DNA of 64,000 nucleotides from an uncultured Pseudorhodobacter sp. GTDB lineage: Bacteria; Pseudomonadota; Alphaproteobacteria; Rhodobacterales; Rhodobacteraceae. Shown here in pieces: positions 43,943 through 52,644 of the stretch. The position numbers and the translations under genes were made by a program. Position 1 is the stretch's first letter; each line of letters starts with the position of its first letter. The notes under the pieces were generated by a model. That model worked only from the letters and a program-made list of their open reading frames with translations. It did not search any database and was not told where the DNA came from. The stretch lies in contig CAJXWJ010000009.1 of assembly GCA_913062925.1 (NCBI GenBank), forward strand, positions 1-64,000, given 5' to 3'.

Positions 43943-45066
43943 GGGATATCCGCCATAAAATGGGCCGGTACACCCTGCAAACGGCGCGCGTCCGACGAGG
44001 GGTCGATGGTGGCAAGCGTGACGCGGTTGGCTTGCAAATCGGTGATGCGGAACAAAAGAAACGGCTGATCGCCACGATCGGTATAGGCCAGCATGTTTTT
44101 CGTAAGCCCGTCTTCCGAGCCAAAAGGCAGGCTGAGTTTGCCATTGGCATAGTCGAGCGGCGCGACCATCGGCTCGCAGCGATAGCGGCCCAACAGGTCA
44201 GCAATTTCGACCTCGACCCGCGGCATGACCATGGCCGCAAGCTTTTGACTGTCCTTGCGCAGCAGTTGGTTCAGGCTGCGCAAGGGCAAGCCTGTTGCAA
44301 CGGGAATTTGCAGCGCAACGTGCCTTTGCGATTTAACCTGCATCGAGCCCGTGTCGATCAACCGAAGGTTTAAGGATATCGCCAAGCTTGCACCAGAGTG
44401 ATCGCCACCGGTCAAGGAGAGCGACAGCTGAGAGGTGATGGAAAGCCCTGCCTTGGGCTGCAAGCTGGCAGCCCCCGCGCGCCGCCGCGTCAAATTCGCA
44501 TAATCCATATCGGCTGGCGCGGTCGAGGCAGAGACAGGCTTTGGCCCCACCGCATCAGAGCGGGTCAGCTTGCCATTTTCAGAGCGCAAAAGCGCGTCTT
44601 GGATCTGCTCGGCCAAGGAAGCGCCAAAGTTTTCAAGCCAAACCGGCGCGCGCAGATCCACCGAAACCGCAGGCCGGTAGGCAAGCGCCGAGACCGCCGC
44701 GCGCTTGGCGCAGATATCCGAGCGCACAGGCTCGCCCACATAGGCCTCGACCGTCACGCGATAGAAATCGCCGCTTTTGCCCTCGGACAGCACGCTATAC
44801 CCCAAGATCCGCGACGAGGGCCGCACCACCAATTGATCCGCCGTGAGAACAGAGTTTGCGCTGGCAGCAAAGCCATTCACATCAACCCCCGCCGACAAAG
44901 CCGCTTCAATCAGGGCTTCTTGCAGCGCACGGCGACGGGTGACATCGGCGCCAAGCCCGGTACTGACCGCCTGCCCCGTGGCCTGCACCCGGCGCAGCTC
45001 GGCTTTGGCTGGCAGGGCCAAACCGGCCGCAAGCAGAACAATCAAAGCTGAAACCAAGCGTTTCAT
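43939..45066 (-). CDS. flgT: FlgT-like motor-associated periplasmic protein
   Basis: 375 residues with a signal peptide (LVSALIVLLAAGLALPAKA). The N-terminal FlgT-like domain is RVQATGQAVSTGLGADVTRR and RALQEALIEAALSAG. FlgT forms the H ring in Vibrio, and a distant homologue needed for rotation is known in R. sphaeroides. The middle and C-terminal parts (DLRAPVWLENFGASLAEQIQ; NQLLRKDSQKLAAMVMPRVE) lack close motif matches. Coupled to flgA. Confidence 0.78.
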   Translation of the reverse strand: MKRLVSALIVLLAAGLALPAKAELRRVQATGQAVSTGLGADVTRRRALQEALIEAALSAGVDVNGFAASANSVLTADQLVVRPSSRILGYSVLSEGKSGDFYRVTVEAYVGEPVRSDICAKRAAVSALAYRPAVSVDLRAPVWLENFGASLAEQIQDALLRSENGKLTRSDAVGPKPVSASTAPADMDYANLTRRRAGAASLQPKAGLSITSQLSLSLTGGDHSGASLAISLNLRLIDTGSMQVKSQRHVALQIPVATGLPLRSLNQLLRKDSQKLAAMVMPRVEVEIADLLGRYRCEPMVAPLDYANGKLSLPFGSEDGLTKNMLAYTDRGDQPFLLFRITDLQANRVTLATIDPSSDARRLQGVPAHFMADIP

Positions 45067-45074
45067 CGCGCGCT

Positions 45075-45602
45075 CTAGGTCCGCGTCCGCCGTGCGACCC
45101 GCAGCATCTGCGCGATCATGTCACGATCCACCTCCAGCAGCACCTCGTAGACATCGGGCGATTTCGGCTCGATCCGGACGGTGCGCGCGCCGCGGATCAC
45201 GCCGGTGACGGTGGCGCGCAGGGTGTCAGATTGCACAACCGCCTCTGCCATCGTGGTGCGGCTGTCCACGCTCAGACCGTGAATTTGCTCGGCCAAAGCC
45301 CGCGTTGCATCCATGCGCGCAGCGCGGATCGCCAGCAGCGTCTTTTGCGCCGTATTGCGCCCGGGCTGTACCGAGACAACTGCATAGCCAAGCCCTTGAA
45401 GCGTGGGCACCGTCGAGGCCGCCGTGACCGCTGGCGCCGGTGCAGGCTCCAAGGCATTCAGCGCGGCTTCAGTTGCGGCCAATTGCTGCGCCGCGGTTTG
45501 CTGCCGCGCGCCGTTATAAGGTGCAGCAGAGCCATTCGGCGCGACACAGCCAGAAACGAACATCAGCCCAAGCGAGAGGGCAACCAAGGGTAATTTGGTC
45601 AA
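45075..45602 (-). CDS. flgP: FlgP-like outer-membrane lipoprotein (LPP20 type)
   Basis: About 175 residues. Lipoprotein signal LVALSLGLMFVSGC with a lipobox Cys. An LPP20/FlgP domain follows (YAVVSVQPGRNTAQKTLLAI, RAARMDATRALAEQIHGLSV, VTGVIRGARTVRIEPKSPDV). FlgP helps build the outer-membrane H/basal disk. TTG 45602 is preferred (GGAG eight bases upstream); TTG 45611 is the longer alternative. First gene of flgPTAMN behind a sigma-54 site. Confidence 0.78.
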   Translation of the reverse strand: MTKLPLVALSLGLMFVSGCVAPNGSAAPYNGARQQTAAQQLAATEAALNALEPAPAPAVTAASTVPTLQGLGYAVVSVQPGRNTAQKTLLAIRAARMDATRALAEQIHGLSVDSRTTMAEAVVQSDTLRATVTGVIRGARTVRIEPKSPDVYEVLLEVDRDMIAQMLRVARRTRT

Positions 45603-45666
45603 AGCGGTCAACTCCTGTTTTGGGGAATGGCAAGAGATGCACCTCCCAACTGGTTTGGCCTTGCCT

Positions 45667-45682
45667 TGCAGGAAATGTGCCA
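45667..45682 (-). promoter_or_regulatory. sigma-54 promoter of flgP-flgT-flgA-flgM-flgN
   Basis: Minus-strand TGGCACATTTCCTGCA: GG and GC spaced exactly 12 bp, consensus TGGCAC at -24. Predicted start about 45656, roughly 50 bases before flgP. It faces away from the flhA promoter 30 bp to the right. Confidence 0.78.
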
Positions 45683-45712
45683 GATCTCTGCCAACTTAGA
45701 TTTTAAGCCGAT

Positions 45713-45728
45713 TGGCACAGTTTTTGCT
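45713..45728 (+). promoter_or_regulatory. sigma-54 promoter of flhA-flhF-flhG-fliA
   Basis: TGGCACAGTTTTTGCT: GG 45714-45715, GC 45726-45727, exact spacing, both elements near consensus. Predicted start about 45739, leaving a roughly 114-base leader before flhA. Confidence 0.82.
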
Positions 45729-45852
45729 TCTATTTCCCACGAGCGTTTTAACGACGCTGCCGGCGGTGTGAGGTTTTGCTGAAATAAGGCAAAAAGCGCT
45801 GCTGGCGGCTTAAAAAGTGCAGATGTTTGAATTTTGACGGCCTGGGGGTGTC

Positions 45853-47973
45853 ATGGAATTGACAGGGGTTACAAACCGTTTGGAGGAGCTGCGGCGCATG
45901 CTGCAAGGCTCGGCCATGCCAATCGGCATTCTTGCTTTGATTGCGATGATGGTCCTGCCGCTGCCCGCCTTTCTGCTTGATACATTCTTTGTGTTTAACA
46001 TCCTGCTGTCGCTTTTGATCTTGATGGTTGCGATGCATTCGCATCGGCCACTGGACTTTTCGTCCTTCCCCAATCTTTTGCTGCTGGCAACGATTTTGCG
46101 TCTGTCGTTGAACGTGGCCTCGACCCGTATTGTACTGACAGATGGCCATAATGGGCCAGATGCAGCAGGAAAGGTTATTCAGGCCTTTGGCGATTTTGTG
46201 GTGTCAGGCAATTACACTGTCGGGATTTTTGTTTTTATCATTTTGGTGATCATCAATCTTGTGGTGATTACCAAAGGCTCGGGACGCGTGTCAGAAGTCT
46301 CGGCGCGCTTTACGCTTGATGCGATGCCAGGCAAACAGATGGCGATTGATGCCGATTTGAATGCGGGCATCCTGACGCCGGAAGAGGCCACCGCAAGACG
46401 TAAGGAAATTGGCGAAGAGGCCGAGTTTTACGGCTCGATGGACGGTGCGTCAAAGTTTGTCAAAGGCGATGCCATGGCAGGCATTCTTATTTTGGCGATC
46501 AACGTCTTTGGCGGGCTGATCATTGGCGTGGCTCAGCATGACATGGCCTTTGCAGATGCGGCGCAGACCTATGTGCTGCTGGCGATCGGCGACGGACTTG
46601 TTGCACAGATCCCCTCACTTTTGCTGTCTATCGCCACCGCCATCATTGTCACGCGGGTTTCTTCGGCAACGGATATGGCGGGGCATATCAGCACACAGGT
46701 TGGCCTGTCACGCGCCTGGATCCCAACGGCTGCGGTGGTGCTGATGATCGGCCTTGTGCCCGGGATGCCGAACGCTTTGTTCGGGATCTTTGCTGCCGCT
46801 GCGGGCGGCATTGCCTATGTTTTGCACCGCAAAGAACAGGCAAGCGCCGAAGAGGTCGCCCCAGAACCAGAGGCCGCTCCATCGCAGAATTCCGACATCA
46901 TATCGCTTGAAGATGTGACGGACTACTCGCCGATTTCGGTGCAGCTGGGATACGGGCTTGTTCCGCTGGTTGACGAAGATCGCGGCGGCCAGCTGACGCG
47001 CCGCATCACCTCGATCCGCCGCGATGTGTCGCGCTCGATGGGGTTTGTGGTGCCGGGGGTGCGGATCCGTGATGATTTGGGCCTGCGTCCAAACCAATAT
47101 CGCATTCGCATTGGTCAAACCATTGTTGGCGATGACGAGGTCTACCCCGACCGTAAACTCGCCATTCCAGACGCCAAATCGGCCGTCAAGATTGACGGGA
47201 TTGAGGCGAAAGACCCCTCTTTTGGCGTAGATGCGGTCTGGATCCGCCCTAACCAACAGGCGCAAGCCGAGGCGCAGCACTATGTGGTAATCGAGCCGAC
47301 CAGCGTGATCGCAACCCATCTGAGCCAGCTTTTGCTGAAACATGCTTCTGATCTGGTTGGGCAAGATGATGTGCAATTCATCCTCGACAATCTGGCCAAA
47401 TCGTTTCCGCAATTGGTGCAATCGGTGGTACCAAAGATCATCTCACTGCCGGTGATGACCGAGATTTTGCGGATCTTGCTGTCAGACGGCGTGCCGATTT
47501 CGGATATGCGCCGGATTCTGGAGGGTCTGGGCGGCTCGGCCGGGCGAGGCAAATCGCCCGCCGATATGGCGGAATCGCTGCGTCCGGCATTGGCGCCGCT
47601 GCTGATCCAGCAAGTCACAGCGCTGGGGCAAGCCATGCCTGTCATCACGCTGGCCCCCGAATTGGAACAGCTGATGCTGAGAACAATGCGCCAAGCTGGC
47701 GACGAGGGCCTGATGCTGGACAACAAATTGGCCGAGACTTTGGTCCGATCGATCAATGACGCCTCTGAGCGGCTGGCCGCTGAAGGCCGCCCCGCCATTT
47801 GCGTGGTTGCGCCGCAAATTCGCCGACCCTTTTCGAACTTCGTCAAACCCCATGTGCCGCAATTGATCATTCTTGGCTTTAACGAACTGCCCGAAAACCG
47901 CCATGTCGAAGTGGTGGCCTCGATCGGTGCGACGGAAAGCCTCGCGACACCCGCAGCACCGCAGAAAGTATGA
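45853..47973 (+). CDS. flhA: flagellar export gate protein FlhA
   Basis: 706 residues, standard size. The N-terminal half has about eight membrane helices (IGILALIAMMVLPLPAFLLD onward) and the conserved cytoplasmic FHIPEP loop (ARFTLDAMPGKQMAIDADLN). The C-terminal cytosolic domain from about residue 350 ends with LPENRHVEVVASIG. It forms the nonameric gate of the type III flagellar exporter. First gene of the class driven by the 45713 promoter. Confidence 0.96.
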   Translation: MELTGVTNRLEELRRMLQGSAMPIGILALIAMMVLPLPAFLLDTFFVFNILLSLLILMVAMHSHRPLDFSSFPNLLLLATILRLSLNVASTRIVLTDGHNGPDAAGKVIQAFGDFVVSGNYTVGIFVFIILVIINLVVITKGSGRVSEVSARFTLDAMPGKQMAIDADLNAGILTPEEATARRKEIGEEAEFYGSMDGASKFVKGDAMAGILILAINVFGGLIIGVAQHDMAFADAAQTYVLLAIGDGLVAQIPSLLLSIATAIIVTRVSSATDMAGHISTQVGLSRAWIPTAAVVLMIGLVPGMPNALFGIFAAAAGGIAYVLHRKEQASAEEVAPEPEAAPSQNSDIISLEDVTDYSPISVQLGYGLVPLVDEDRGGQLTRRITSIRRDVSRSMGFVVPGVRIRDDLGLRPNQYRIRIGQTIVGDDEVYPDRKLAIPDAKSAVKIDGIEAKDPSFGVDAVWIRPNQQAQAEAQHYVVIEPTSVIATHLSQLLLKHASDLVGQDDVQFILDNLAKSFPQLVQSVVPKIISLPVMTEILRILLSDGVPISDMRRILEGLGGSAGRGKSPADMAESLRPALAPLLIQQVTALGQAMPVITLAPELEQLMLRTMRQAGDEGLMLDNKLAETLVRSINDASERLAAEGRPAICVVAPQIRRPFSNFVKPHVPQLIILGFNELPENRHVEVVASIGATESLATPAAPQKV

Positions 47974-47984
47974 GGTAACGCGCC

Positions 47985-49388
47985 ATGCCAACAATCACCG
48001 TCACCGCCCCCGACAGCGCGCTTGCGATGGACGAAATCATGCGCCGCCTTGGCGATGGGGCTTTCATCCTTTCGACCAAAAGCCATAACGGCCAGATCGA
48101 AATTCGCGCCACAAATGATCCGCTGCCGGTAAAAAATGACAAGCCGGAGAAGGCTGACAAACAATCTTTTGGCGAGCTTTTTGCCAAAGTTGGCTTTGCG
48201 GACGAGCATTTCGTCTTGAACCGCCCCCGCAGCAATGCCCCACATCCGCAGGCGGGCGACAAGACTTTGAGCTTGGTTCAGCCCCCAGAGGAGGCCAAAG
48301 CCCCGAGCAACGCCGTTCATGTCACGCTCGAAGATCCCGTGCAAAGCGCTCTCGCGCCAAGCAAGCCGCCCCATAATGACAGCAGCACCGCGTTTTTGGA
48401 GGGGATGTTTGACAAAATTCGCAGTTTTGATGCGGTGCGAGAGGGGAAAATCGAAGATCTACGGCGGCGTCTTGAGCGGGCTATCGCAGGCGTTGAAGCG
48501 GCTCGGGCGGCGGCAGATTTTGCCGAAGCCGAGGCGCGCGCCCTTGAAACCGCGCGCGAGCAATTGCAAAGCGAGGTGCGCGAATTGACCGCAGCGCTTG
48601 TGGCGACCAAAGAAGCGCATGCGCGCATTGGCGAAGAGGATGCGCTGCTTGCAACCGGCTTTGACGCCCAATTGGTCGGCCGTTTGACGGCGGCGGCCTC
48701 GGGCAACCGGCACCTCGACTTTGCTTCGGGTCTGGCGCGTGAAATCGCCGCCGCCCAATCACAATTAAGCTCGGTCCTCGAGGGCGGAGGCTTGGTGGTC
48801 GCGGGGCCAAGTGGGGCTGGCAAAAGTCACCTTGCAGCTAAATTTGCAGCGCTGCTTAAATTAGCGTTTCCTGAAAGTCGGGTGCAATTGGTCTCTGTTC
48901 CGTATCAATTCGATAATATCACACTTTCGGGCCTTGCTCGGCAAATCGGCATTGATCACTCTTATCTAGAAATCGAAGACCTTTCGGATCTTTCGCATTT
49001 CGATCCTGATCTGCGTCTGGTTCTAGATATAAATCTAACTGGCGCACAATTGGGCCAATTGCGTCCGCAGCGTGTTGGAAAAGAACCGCTCCCTGTTGTT
49101 CTCGCTATGCCTGCTGGCCAAAGCCTTGGGCGGATCAACCAAACCCTTGCGCACTACGAAGGCATTGCATCGCAAATCGCCCTAACCAAGCTGGATGAAT
49201 ACGAATGCGACGCGGCTGAACTTTGCGCCTATGCGACCTCGACTTTACCCGTAGGATGGTTGTCGGGCACCCAAGATATTGAAGGAACTTTAAATGAAGC
49301 CAGTGTCGAAGTATTCCGAGATTATATAATAGGACTGCTACCAGAACAATCGCCGGTCGAGGCGACAACTCAGCTCGCTGCGGAATAG
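47985..49388 (+). CDS. flhF: FlhF-like SRP-type GTPase with degenerate G motifs
   Basis: 467 residues. The N-terminal FlhF start is LAMDEIMRRLGDGAFILSTK. A long variable, coiled region (residues about 150-240) precedes the NG domain. P-loop GPSGAGKSHLAAKFAALL (about 272-290) and TKLDEYECDAAEL are present. The DTYRIGA box reads VSVPYQFDNITLSGL and the DTAGR box reads LVLDINLTGAQLG, so catalytic G2/G3 elements are missing. FlhF normally places the flagellum. Here it may bind nucleotide without a normal hydrolysis cycle. Confidence 0.87.
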   Translation: MPTITVTAPDSALAMDEIMRRLGDGAFILSTKSHNGQIEIRATNDPLPVKNDKPEKADKQSFGELFAKVGFADEHFVLNRPRSNAPHPQAGDKTLSLVQPPEEAKAPSNAVHVTLEDPVQSALAPSKPPHNDSSTAFLEGMFDKIRSFDAVREGKIEDLRRRLERAIAGVEAARAAADFAEAEARALETAREQLQSEVRELTAALVATKEAHARIGEEDALLATGFDAQLVGRLTAAASGNRHLDFASGLAREIAAAQSQLSSVLEGGGLVVAGPSGAGKSHLAAKFAALLKLAFPESRVQLVSVPYQFDNITLSGLARQIGIDHSYLEIEDLSDLSHFDPDLRLVLDINLTGAQLGQLRPQRVGKEPLPVVLAMPAGQSLGRINQTLAHYEGIASQIALTKLDEYECDAAELCAYATSTLPVGWLSGTQDIEGTLNEASVEVFRDYIIGLLPEQSPVEATTQLAAE

Positions 49389-49396
49389 GAAAAAGT

Positions 49397-50203
49397 ATGC
49401 CTCACTCTATTACAATCGCAAGCGGCAAAGGCGGAGTTGGCAAGACGTCAATATCGGTCAACCTTGCTCTGATGCTGCAAAAGCTGGGTAAGCGCATGAC
49501 CTTAATGGACGCCGATTTTGGTTTGGCAAATACCCATATTCTGCTTGGCATGAATGCAAAAAAATCTTTGGCAGATGTGATTAGCCTGGGCAAACCGGTG
49601 GAAGAGGCCATTGAAATCGGGCCAAACGGGGTGCAGCTTTTGGCGGGCGGCAGCGGCATGATTGATCTTTTGCATATGTCGCAGGCCGATCGCTTTGATC
49701 TTGTTAGAAAAATGGATGCGCTTGCTGATAAAACCGACATCCTTTTGGTCGATGCGCCAGCCGGCGCAGCCGATAGCACGCTGGATTTTATGGCGGCCTC
49801 TGACCGTGTGGTTGTGGTGATCGTCGCAGAACCAACCTCCTTTATGGATGCATATGCGCTGATTAAAGCCTCGCATTTGGAACGAAAATTGCAAAGCTTT
49901 TCTATTATCGTAAATATGGAGAACAGTGCAGTGGAAGCTCAAAAGCATTTTGAAAAATTTCGAGCAATTTGCATGCGGTTTTTAGACGTAGAGCTGACCT
50001 TTTTGGGAAATGTTCCAATGTCGCAAAGGATGCGGCGCGCTGTGGCTGCGCGCAAACCCGTGCTGCTGTCTTCATCCGACACGCAAACGGTCGAGCATGT
50101 CGCCTTTCATGACATTGCGCTGCGGCTTTTAAGCGCTCCCCAAAATATCAACGGCGGCATTCGCTTTTTTCAAGCAGCGAATGGTGCGATGGAGCAGGTG
50201 TGA
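49397..50203 (+). CDS. flhG: FlhG/FleN MinD-type ATPase
   Basis: 268 residues. Deviant Walker A SGKGGVGKTSISVNLALML at residues 9-27, DADFGLANTHILLGM and LLVDAPAGAADSTLDF. It starts immediately at the Walker strand (MPHSITIAS), so the N-terminal DQAxxLR helix by which FlhG stimulates FlhF GTPase in other bacteria is absent. Controls flagellar number together with FlhF. It lies 8 bp after flhF and 6 bp before fliA. Confidence 0.92.
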   Translation: MPHSITIASGKGGVGKTSISVNLALMLQKLGKRMTLMDADFGLANTHILLGMNAKKSLADVISLGKPVEEAIEIGPNGVQLLAGGSGMIDLLHMSQADRFDLVRKMDALADKTDILLVDAPAGAADSTLDFMAASDRVVVVIVAEPTSFMDAYALIKASHLERKLQSFSIIVNMENSAVEAQKHFEKFRAICMRFLDVELTFLGNVPMSQRMRRAVAARKPVLLSSSDTQTVEHVAFHDIALRLLSAPQNINGGIRFFQAANGAMEQV

Positions 50204-50209
50204 CGTGAC

Positions 50210-50929
50210 ATGAACACCCAATACAGCGAAATGAGGCCATCTCCGCAGAACCTGATTGAGTCAGAGCTTAATCAAGTCCGCCGGATCGCGCATTTTTATC
50301 ATGGCCGCGTCAGGGGCGTGATTGAAATTGAGGATCTAATTCAGGTCGGCAATCTTGGCTTGATAGACGCGGCCCAAAGATATGTTCACAGAGATGGTGT
50401 TACTTTTGGATCCTATGCCGGCATTCGTATTCGGGGCGCCATTGTTGATCACTTGCGTCGCGCGTCGCATTTGTGCCGCACGACAATTGCAATGCGGCAA
50501 AAAGTAAACCGCGCGACGGAAAGCTTAGAACGTCGATTGCAGCGCATGCCAAGTGCCACAGAAATCGCGACAGAAGCGGGGATGAATATCCACGAATATG
50601 AAGAGTGGCGCGTTGTTTTTCAGGCGAATACCCATAACACAATAGATGAAATGATGGATGACTTTTCCATTTGGTTTCATTCCTCGGATGACAATCCTGA
50701 AGACCATTTAGCCAAAGTGCAAATGAAGGCGTCTCTGCGCCGCGCATTGGAGGTTTTAAGTGAAAAAGAGGCTTTGGTGATTCAGTTGTATTACGTTGAA
50801 GAGTTGAACGTTTACGAAATCGCCGAGGTACTAGAAGTAACCACAGGCCGCGTGTCGCAAATCAAAAAGGCAGCCATTTTACGACTGCGCGATCGTTTGG
50901 CCGAAATTACAGGCGAAGCTATTGGGTGA
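50210..50929 (+). CDS. fliA: flagellar sigma factor FliA (sigma-28)
   Basis: 239 residues. Region 2 is VRRIAHFYHGRVRGVIEIED, LIQVGNLGLIDAAQRYVHRD and SYAGIRIRGAIVDHLRRA. Region 3 is LERRLQRMPSATEIATEAGM. Region 4 HTH is VYEIAEVLEVTTGRVSQIKK. It directs late genes such as flagellin; its inhibitor FlgM is encoded at 42894. ATG 50210. Confidence 0.94.
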   Translation: MNTQYSEMRPSPQNLIESELNQVRRIAHFYHGRVRGVIEIEDLIQVGNLGLIDAAQRYVHRDGVTFGSYAGIRIRGAIVDHLRRASHLCRTTIAMRQKVNRATESLERRLQRMPSATEIATEAGMNIHEYEEWRVVFQANTHNTIDEMMDDFSIWFHSSDDNPEDHLAKVQMKASLRRALEVLSEKEALVIQLYYVEELNVYEIAEVLEVTTGRVSQIKKAAILRLRDRLAEITGEAIG

Positions 50930-51354
50930 GAGGGAATTTGAAAAATCCACCAAACCTTGAAAGGCTATCCAACTTACAAATGTTCGTGCAAAGTGCAGAA
51001 CTGCGCATATTAGGTATTCATTCGCGTCTGACCTTAGAAGTCTCTTGCCAGTTATCGAATATCGCGCGGGGCAGTTGCACGCTTTCTTTTCATCCTGTTG
51101 ATGCCATTCCGCTGCACGCTCTTGGAAAGATCGAGGTGCCGATACATCGACCTGTGATGCATGGAGATTTGTCGATAACCCGCAGTCTTTTTGATCTTTT
51201 GCGTCACGAATTGCGCCATGTGACCAGCCGCCCTGCAAGTATCGTTTTAGCCTTGGCCGAAGAAATTGCAGTGACCAGCCTTGGCGATTTATGGCTTGAT
51301 AAAACAACCATGCTGACAGTGCGTGACATGTCGGTGATTTTGCCTTTAGTTTAA
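50926..51354 (+). CDS. hypothetical protein downstream of fliA
   Basis: 142 residues, mixed alpha/beta, no signal peptide or membrane segment, no family recognised (features: LQMFVQSAELRILGIHSRLT; ITRSLFDLLRHELRHV). GTG 50926 overlaps the fliA stop by 4 nt; TTG 50938 preceded by GAGAGGGA is an alternative start. Last gene of the flhA operon, followed by a strong hairpin. Probably flagellar by association. Confidence 0.6.
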   Translation: MRGNLKNPPNLERLSNLQMFVQSAELRILGIHSRLTLEVSCQLSNIARGSCTLSFHPVDAIPLHALGKIEVPIHRPVMHGDLSITRSLFDLLRHELRHVTSRPASIVLALAEEIAVTSLGDLWLDKTTMLTVRDMSVILPLV

Positions 51355-51360
51355 ACAGCA

Positions 51361-51394
51361 AGGCGGGCGAAATCCTTTAAGATCGCGCCCGCCT
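51361..51394. terminator. bidirectional terminator-like hairpin
   Basis: AGGCGGGCG (51361-51369) pairs perfectly with CGCCCGCCT (51386-51394). It sits between the ends of the convergent genes stopping at 51354 (+) and 51419 (-). T-runs are weak on both sides. Confidence 0.6.
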
Positions 51395-51418
51395 AGCCTT
51401 ATAAAACAACCACAGCCT

Positions 51419-52237
51419 TTAACGCTGCGTCAGCTTTTCAATCATATCAGAGTTGGTCTGAAGAATCCGAGCGGCGCCGGAGAATTGTTGCTGCGCCCTA
51501 ATCATGCCTGTCATCTCGACCGTCATATCGACGTTGGATGTTTCCAGCGCACCGCTTTGCACCTGTCCATATCCATCAGCGCCACCAATACCATAGGCAG
51601 GAGCACCTGAATTCACTGTAGGCTCAAATCGCGAAATACCAAGCGAGCGCATAGCCAACGGGTTTGGAAATGTCGCCAAGCCAATCTGGCCTAATTTGGT
51701 CACGGTTTGGCCATAGGTCCCAAAAATTGCGCCGTCTTTATTGATTTCAAGGGCCGATAACTTTGCACCATCCTTCTCATAGGGCACATTCAGCTTTGTT
51801 AAGGATCCAGAAGACAATTCTGCACCATCTGCTAAATTTGAGAAGCCCATAATATAAGCCCCATCGGTTGCGCGCATATCCCCGCTTGCATCAAGCGAAA
51901 ATTCACCATTGCGTGTAAAAATACGACGATCGCTGATCGCCCCGTCCGTGGTGGGGGGGGCCGTTACAAAAAGACCACTGCCCGACAGAGCAAGATTCAA
52001 GACACCATCGCGATTTGCCAAGTTACCTTGCGAAATGCTGCGGCGGGTTGATTCCACCGCACTGCCAAGGCCAGTTGTTAAACGCTGAACGGATTCAGCC
52101 GAAGCGGCACCGTAAAGATCAGAGAAACTCACATCGCTGCGCTGGAACGCCGTCGATCCAGCATTGGCAATGTTGTTTGAAATTACGGCAAGTTCGTGCA
52201 TCGCAGTGGACATGCCAGATCGAATAGTACCATACAT
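51419..52237 (-). CDS. additional flagellar rod/hook family protein (FlgE/F/G type)
   Basis: 272 residues. The N-terminal rod/hook motif is MSTAMHELAVISNNIANAGS and the C-terminal part is ALETSNVDMTVEMTGMIRAQ and ARILQTNSDMIEKL. It is distinct from the flgE, flgF and flgG genes further on, and lies alone behind its own sigma-54 site. The coding strand contains an eight-C run (51953-51960 on the given strand as G). Could be a FlgF-type rod variant or a hook-cap related protein. Exact role unclear. Confidence 0.85.
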   Translation of the reverse strand: MYGTIRSGMSTAMHELAVISNNIANAGSTAFQRSDVSFSDLYGAASAESVQRLTTGLGSAVESTRRSISQGNLANRDGVLNLALSGSGLFVTAPPTTDGAISDRRIFTRNGEFSLDASGDMRATDGAYIMGFSNLADGAELSSGSLTKLNVPYEKDGAKLSALEINKDGAIFGTYGQTVTKLGQIGLATFPNPLAMRSLGISRFEPTVNSGAPAYGIGGADGYGQVQSGALETSNVDMTVEMTGMIRAQQQFSGAARILQTNSDMIEKLTQR

Positions 52238-52273
52238 TTTCGGCTCCTTTAAGCACGGGGGGTAGCCAGCTTT

Positions 52274-52289
52274 TGCATAAAGCGTGCCA
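52274..52289 (-). promoter_or_regulatory. sigma-54 promoter of the extra rod/hook gene
   Basis: Minus-strand TGGCACGCTTTATGCA, exact 12-bp GG-GC spacing, consensus at -24. Predicted start about 52263, 26 bases before the ATG at 52237. Confidence 0.76.
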
Positions 52290-52305
52290 ATCCCCCGTCA
52301 GCGCC

Positions 52306-52644
52306 TCACATGCTGAAACTTTTAACCTGACAATCAGCCAGCACGGTTTGCTTGCCCTGACTTAGAAAAACTCTTTTCGCGTTCAGATCAATCATCCATA
52401 AGATCGGCGGTGTCGATAAAATCAGCATATCTTGGCTGGTCTTGGCAATGGGCAGCTGCTGCTCGCCAGAGGGGCGCGAAAGAGTGACCCGATCGCCTAC
52501 AGATCGGTCAATAACACGCAGCTCAAACGGGCCGGTGAGCGCGCTTGTGCAGCTAAAAGACAGCTGCTCGAAGCGTCGAAAGGCGTCGCAATCGTGCAAA
52601 ACCGCGCCCATCGACAGCAGAGAGGCAAAAACCAGCTTGCTCAT
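52306..52644 (-). CDS. small hypothetical protein, possibly exported
   Basis: 112 residues. The N-terminus ([20 protein letters not shown]) is hydrophobic enough for a weak signal peptide. The remainder is beta-rich (FELRVIDRSVGDRVTLSRPS; PPILWMIDLNAKRVFLSQGK). No family recognised. Coupled by a 4-nt overlap to the upstream gene at 52641. Flagellar by position only. Confidence 0.55.
   Translation of the reverse strand: MSKLVFASLLSMGAVLHDCDAFRRFEQLSFSCTSALTGPFELRVIDRSVGDRVTLSRPSGEQQLPIAKTSQDMLILSTPPILWMIDLNAKRVFLSQGKQTVLADCQVKSFSM

Noticed and set aside
51953-51960. G8 run as a sequencing error breaking the gene
   Set aside because: The frame continues intact on both sides with correct N- and C-terminal rod/hook motifs.
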